Positions 6,253 to 8,572 of a stretch of DNA of 8,572 nucleotides are shown piece by piece. The notes under the pieces were generated by a model, which worked only from the letters and a program-made list of their open reading frames with translations, made no database searches and was not told the origin of the DNA. Position numbers and translations under genes: made by a program. Source of the stretch: an uncultured Bacteriovorax sp. GTDB lineage: Bacteria > Bdellovibrionota > Bacteriovoracia > Bacteriovoracales > Bacteriovoracaceae. The stretch is from positions 1-8,572 of the forward strand of contig CAMLRB010000150.1 in NCBI GenBank assembly GCA_946482295.1, given 5' to 3'. Numbering within the stretch: the stretch's first letter is position 1; each line of letters opens with the position of its first letter.

Positions 6253-7329
6253 CTAAATTGTATACAACGTTTTCTGATCGAGTTCCACCATGGCCATGAG
6301 AGCGTCATAATTCAAAAAATTTCCCGCCTTATTGCGAGAAACTTCAAAGAAAAATTCGTTAATCAAATCCTTCGTTGTTTTATCCTGATTATTTGCAAAA
6401 AATTTCTCAGGTGAAAGTTTGGTATTCAATTCAGCTAAGTTTTTTACGGCCCCATGTGAGAGAATCGCAAACTTCTCCCCTGGTTTTAACTTCAATTCAA
6501 CCGTAGATTCAAATGGTAAACACTTTCCTTGAAAGAAGTAATTTCCATTTCCTTTACAAATCAAAGTAGCACTAAGATTCTTTAAATTTATCGTCGCTAA
6601 ACAGTAAGTGAGCTCGGCTTGATTATCTATTGCATGTTTTGTGATCATTTGTTCAAAATGTTCACACTGCGAAGATAAAGATGTTGTCGGAGTCGACATT
6701 TTTAAAACTTCCATCTCTGCTAAAATCATCGACGAGACGATATAATTATTTGTTCCCGCCATGAGAAAGAGAACTTGATTATCGGACTGAAGGATATCAA
6801 AAAACTCTCCACCACTTTTTTCACCGGCCATGAATTTACTCGTTATCGTCACGCCTTTGAAATTATCCGTTCGTACTTTTACAAGGCGATCATGAAGATC
6901 TTTAACTCGTGTGAGTTCGCTTTTCGTATACTCATAAAGTTTATCCATGTCAGAGGCCAGTGATTCAAGGTGAACTCCAGACGCGGGATTTGCGAGCTGT
7001 AGATAGTTTTTCAACAATGGAACATTGTAATTGAGTTCTTGTGTGAGATCGATAAAACCAAAAACTTGATTGATACTTTCATTTAATTCAGCAACCAATT
7101 TAAAATCACGGCGAGCATTGATTGCTATGACCGTTTTCTGTTTTCTTTTTAGCAAAATATTTTTGCAATCGTTTACACGATCTTGATCGAGATTAAGTAT
7201 GAGCGGTCCATTCTCATTGATCGATCCCTCCCATCCTTTCAATGAAGCTTCCATACCCACTTCACGGGTTAAATTTTTAAGATAATCATCAAAGCGTTGT
7301 TCAACGCGAATATAGTCCAAATGTTTCAT
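6253..7329 (-). CDS. Degenerate receiver plus SpoIIE/RsbU-like PP2C pseudo-phosphatase
   Basis: With the ATG at 7329 the product has 358 residues. A start at 7353 would add eight, but it has no ribosome site and lies in a probable -10 element, whereas TAAGAGGG (7343-7336) is well placed for 7329. Residues about 40-112 have a receiver-like strand/helix rhythm (LILNLDQD, then TVIAINA, then VFGFIDL) without the usual lysine; this reading is tentative. A charged helix at about 118-157 links to a SpoIIE-type PP2C domain: GGEFFD (173-178) replaces GGDFYD, AGTNNY (191-196) replaces the DxSGHG motif, and LSHG (290-293) replaces TDG, so at least two metal-binding aspartates are lost. Catalysis is therefore unlikely, and a protein-binding or adaptor role, as in RssB (receiver plus inactive PP2C), is plausible. 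No membrane segment or signal peptide. The partner is unknown; a divergent cyclic-di-GMP enzyme gene is the only signalling neighbour. Confidence 0.7.
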   Translation of the reverse strand: MKHLDYIRVEQRFDDYLKNLTREVGMEASLKGWEGSINENGPLILNLDQDRVNDCKNILLKRKQKTVIAINARRDFKLVAELNESINQVFGFIDLTQELNYNVPLLKNYLQLANPASGVHLESLASDMDKLYEYTKSELTRVKDLHDRLVKVRTDNFKGVTITSKFMAGEKSGGEFFDILQSDNQVLFLMAGTNNYIVSSMILAEMEVLKMSTPTTSLSSQCEHFEQMITKHAIDNQAELTYCLATINLKNLSATLICKGNGNYFFQGKCLPFESTVELKLKPGEKFAILSHGAVKNLAELNTKLSPEKFFANNQDKTTKDLINEFFFEVSRNKAGNFLNYDALMAMVELDQKTLYTI

Positions 7330-7335
7330 GAATTT

Positions 7336-7343
7336 CCCTCTTA
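7336..7343 (-). promoter_or_regulatory. Ribosome site that decides the start of the PP2C-like gene
   Basis: Read on the minus strand, TAAGAGGG ends 6 bases before the ATG at 7329. No comparable purine-rich site precedes the upstream in-frame ATG at 7353, so the shorter protein is preferred. Confidence 0.6.
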
Positions 7344-7351
7344 ATCCTAAC

Positions 7352-7381
7352 ATTGTAAAATAACGTCGAAAAAAGCGTTAA
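7352..7381 (-). promoter_or_regulatory. Candidate sigma-70-type promoter for the PP2C-like gene
   Basis: On the minus strand, TTAACG (7381-7376) and TACAAT (7357-7352) are separated by 18 bases, matching the -35 box at four and the -10 box at five of six positions. Transcription would begin near 7345, giving a very short leader that just includes the ribosome site. The region is AT-rich, so a chance match is possible. Confidence 0.35.
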
Positions 7382-7470
7382 CTAAAAAACCAACACCACA
7401 AATAATAGGCAGTAAACAAAAGGCTCGCATTTCTTATACCCTCGTAATCTGGTCAAATTCGCATCTTTCC

Positions 7471-7498
7471 TAAAGTTGCTCATAAAGCTATCCGATAC
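7471..7498 (+). promoter_or_regulatory. Candidate sigma-28 (FliA-type) promoter for the HD-GYP gene
   Basis: TAAAGTTG (7471-7478) matches seven of eight bases of the enteric -35 consensus TAAAGTTT, and TCCGATAC (7491-7498) matches six of eight of GCCGATAA, including the CCGATA core. The spacer is 12 bases instead of the usual 11. Transcription would start around 7505, about 38 bases before the preferred ATG. No better sigma-70 promoter was seen in front of this gene. The consensus is from enterics, so its use in this organism is inference. Confidence 0.4.
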
Positions 7499-7542
7499 TA
7501 AATGAAAGTGGTGGGCCATTAAGTCGCCCTGTGGAAATTTTC

Positions 7543-8313
7543 ATGGCAAAAAAGAATAACGTTTATCAGCTTTCTGCACATAAAGCGAAGAAGTCCAAAA
7601 AACCAAGGACTGAAGCGCACGTTATTTCTCATCCCGCCTCGACTGCTTTTCCACTCAATCCCGCATTCGCTAATGATCCAATAAAAAAAGAGTTCTTTGA
7701 GCTTTCAGTGAAATCACTTTTAAGTGCTCTTCGATGTAAAGATGAATACACGTGGGGACACTCACTTCGCGTTGCCTATTTCTGCGTTTCAGTTGGAAAA
7801 GAAATGGGATTATCACCAGAAGAGATTTATGAATTAGAAGTCTCTGCTCTTTTTCACGACCTTGGAAAAATCGGTGTACCTGATTCTGTATTAAGAAAAC
7901 CTTCGCGCTTAACTGACGAAGAATTTTTAGAAATGAAACTCCATCCGACAAAATCTTATACCATCCTCGAAGATTATCCAATCTTCAGAAAAATGGCGAT
8001 CAATGCAAAATATCATCATGAACGTTTTGATGGGCGTGGATATCCAGATGGTTTGAAAGGCGAAGATATTCCTCTATTCTCTCGTATCATTCTCATTTCA
8101 GACACGTTCGATGCAATGACTTCAACCCGTCCATACCGCAAGGGACTTCCATTTGAAGTTGCTTTTGCGGAACTTCGTGAGTTTGCAGGCACTCAATTTG
8201 ACCCCGTTATCGTGGAAAAATTTATTGCTTGTATGACGAAAGAAAAAGAAAAAAATCAAAAGACATTTACTCTGCAAGTGCTCGAAGGCAATTTTCTAAA
8301 AGACGCAGCTTAG
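7543..8313 (+). CDS. HD-GYP domain protein, predicted cyclic-di-GMP phosphodiesterase
   Basis: Starting at the ATG at 7543 the product has 256 residues; GTGGAA at 7531-7536 serves as its ribosome site. An in-frame GTG at 7531 would add four residues but has no site of its own. The first 45 residues are basic and probably flexible (KAKKSKK), with no sensor, receiver or membrane segment. The rest is one HD-GYP domain with all expected motifs: GHSLR with H73, FHDLGKIGVPD with H105/D106 and K109, LHP with H134, HHERFDGRGYP (158-168), and ISDTFDAMTSTRPYR (185-199). The intact metal ligands and GYP motif predict hydrolysis of cyclic-di-GMP to pGpG/GMP in the cytoplasm. With no sensor domain, activity would be controlled by expression or by partner proteins. 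It is divergent from the PP2C-like gene and has a sigma-28-like promoter candidate upstream, hinting at a motility link. Confidence 0.9.
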   Translation: MAKKNNVYQLSAHKAKKSKKPRTEAHVISHPASTAFPLNPAFANDPIKKEFFELSVKSLLSALRCKDEYTWGHSLRVAYFCVSVGKEMGLSPEEIYELEVSALFHDLGKIGVPDSVLRKPSRLTDEEFLEMKLHPTKSYTILEDYPIFRKMAINAKYHHERFDGRGYPDGLKGEDIPLFSRIILISDTFDAMTSTRPYRKGLPFEVAFAELREFAGTQFDPVIVEKFIACMTKEKEKNQKTFTLQVLEGNFLKDAA

Positions 8314-8319
8314 TTCGGC

Positions 8320-8572
8320 TTACTGACAAAACGTCGTCGCGAGATTTGTACTCACGTTATATTTCTGAACTTTTATACAATCTTCTTCTGAATTATAAAC
8401 ATTTTGAACAACGCACTCTAGAGCATTACCTTTCGCTTTATTCCACTTCATGTTTTTATTGCAAGCTATGTACTGAGGTTTATCAATACAGGCCCAATGT
8501 TTGTCTTTGCAATTATAAACAAGACCTCTTCCTAAAACTTCGTATGAAGGCGGTGCCGTTGGAACTTCCTCT
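8320..8572 (-). CDS. Cysteine-rich, probably exported protein, C-terminal part (start outside window)
   Basis: On the minus strand a frame is open from the window edge to a TAA at 8322-8320, giving 83 residues with no stop. The fragment begins with a Pro-rich stretch (EEVPTAPPSYEV), then has six cysteines at fragment positions 21, 28, 37, 53, 65 and 82, the last next to the C-terminus (FCQ). The even number and wide spacing suggest disulfides, hence a periplasmic, surface or secreted location; no CxxC zinc or haem motif is present. Any signal peptide lies outside the window. I do not recognise the family. The gene converges on the HD-GYP gene with only 6 bases between stop codons and no separate terminator there. 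Evidence that it is real: uninterrupted frame, sensible composition, compact tail-to-tail packing. Confidence 0.6.
   Translation of the reverse strand, partial: EEVPTAPPSYEVLGRGLVYNCKDKHWACIDKPQYIACNKNMKWNKAKGNALECVVQNVYNSEEDCIKVQKYNVSTNLATTFCQ

Noticed and set aside
6775..6963. Plus-strand open frame inside the PP2C-like gene
   Set aside because: Short, no ribosome site, and antisense to a gene with traceable domain motifs.
7330..7353. Longer form of the PP2C-like protein starting at 7353
   Set aside because: No ribosome site precedes it and the codon overlaps a probable -10 box; a well-placed site serves the ATG at 7329.
7354..7470. Possible riboswitch or small RNA in the divergent intergenic region
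   Set aside because: No stable stem, terminator or conserved aptamer motif could be seen; the space is adequately explained by two promoters.
7670..7981. 103-residue minus-strand frame inside the HD-GYP gene
   Set aside because: The plus-strand frame carries every HD-GYP catalytic motif; the antisense translation shows no domain and is explained by codon composition.

Overview
The window looks like AT-rich chromosomal DNA from a Gram-negative predatory or environmental bacterium, most likely of the Bdellovibrionota (Bacteriovorax/Bdellovibrio-like). This rests on the outer-membrane barrel family at the left end, on paired ArsA/Get3-like ATPases, and on the style of the signalling proteins. 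It is an inference from remembered family features, not a database result. No tRNA, rRNA, CRISPR array, insertion sequence or phage gene is visible.

Left block (1-6250), all on the + strand, is a tight cluster of six genes: the 3' part of an outer-membrane beta-barrel gene, two adjacent ArsA/Get3-type ATPase genes, a proteobacterial-type glutamate-cysteine ligase (gshA), cystathionine beta-synthase with C-terminal CBS domains, and a cystathionine gamma-lyase/synthase family enzyme. Junctions are a directly abutting stop/start, two 4-base ATGA overlaps, and gaps of 28 and 12 bases, so co-transcription is likely. A strong hairpin with A and T tracts on its two sides closes the block. The last three enzymes form a logical route: homocysteine to cystathionine to cysteine to gamma-glutamylcysteine, the first committed step of glutathione synthesis. 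The two ATPases are not needed for that chemistry. Their active sites are degenerate in complementary ways, which suggests one obligate heterodimer with a single composite ATPase site.

Right block (6250-8572) holds regulatory genes. A minus-strand gene encodes what reads as a degenerate receiver domain, a helical linker and a degenerate SpoIIE/RsbU-type PP2C domain that has lost key metal ligands, an arrangement like the adaptor RssB. Divergent from it, across about 210 bases containing a sigma-28-like promoter candidate, is a compact HD-GYP protein with all catalytic motifs intact, a predicted cyclic-di-GMP phosphodiesterase. At the right edge, a minus-strand reading frame without a visible start encodes the C-terminus of a cysteine-rich, probably exported protein; it ends 6 bases from the HD-GYP gene.

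The points most worth a second look are the complementary ATPase pair joined to an outer-membrane protein and thiol synthesis genes, the pseudo-phosphatase regulator, and the possible motility-sigma control of the HD-GYP gene.
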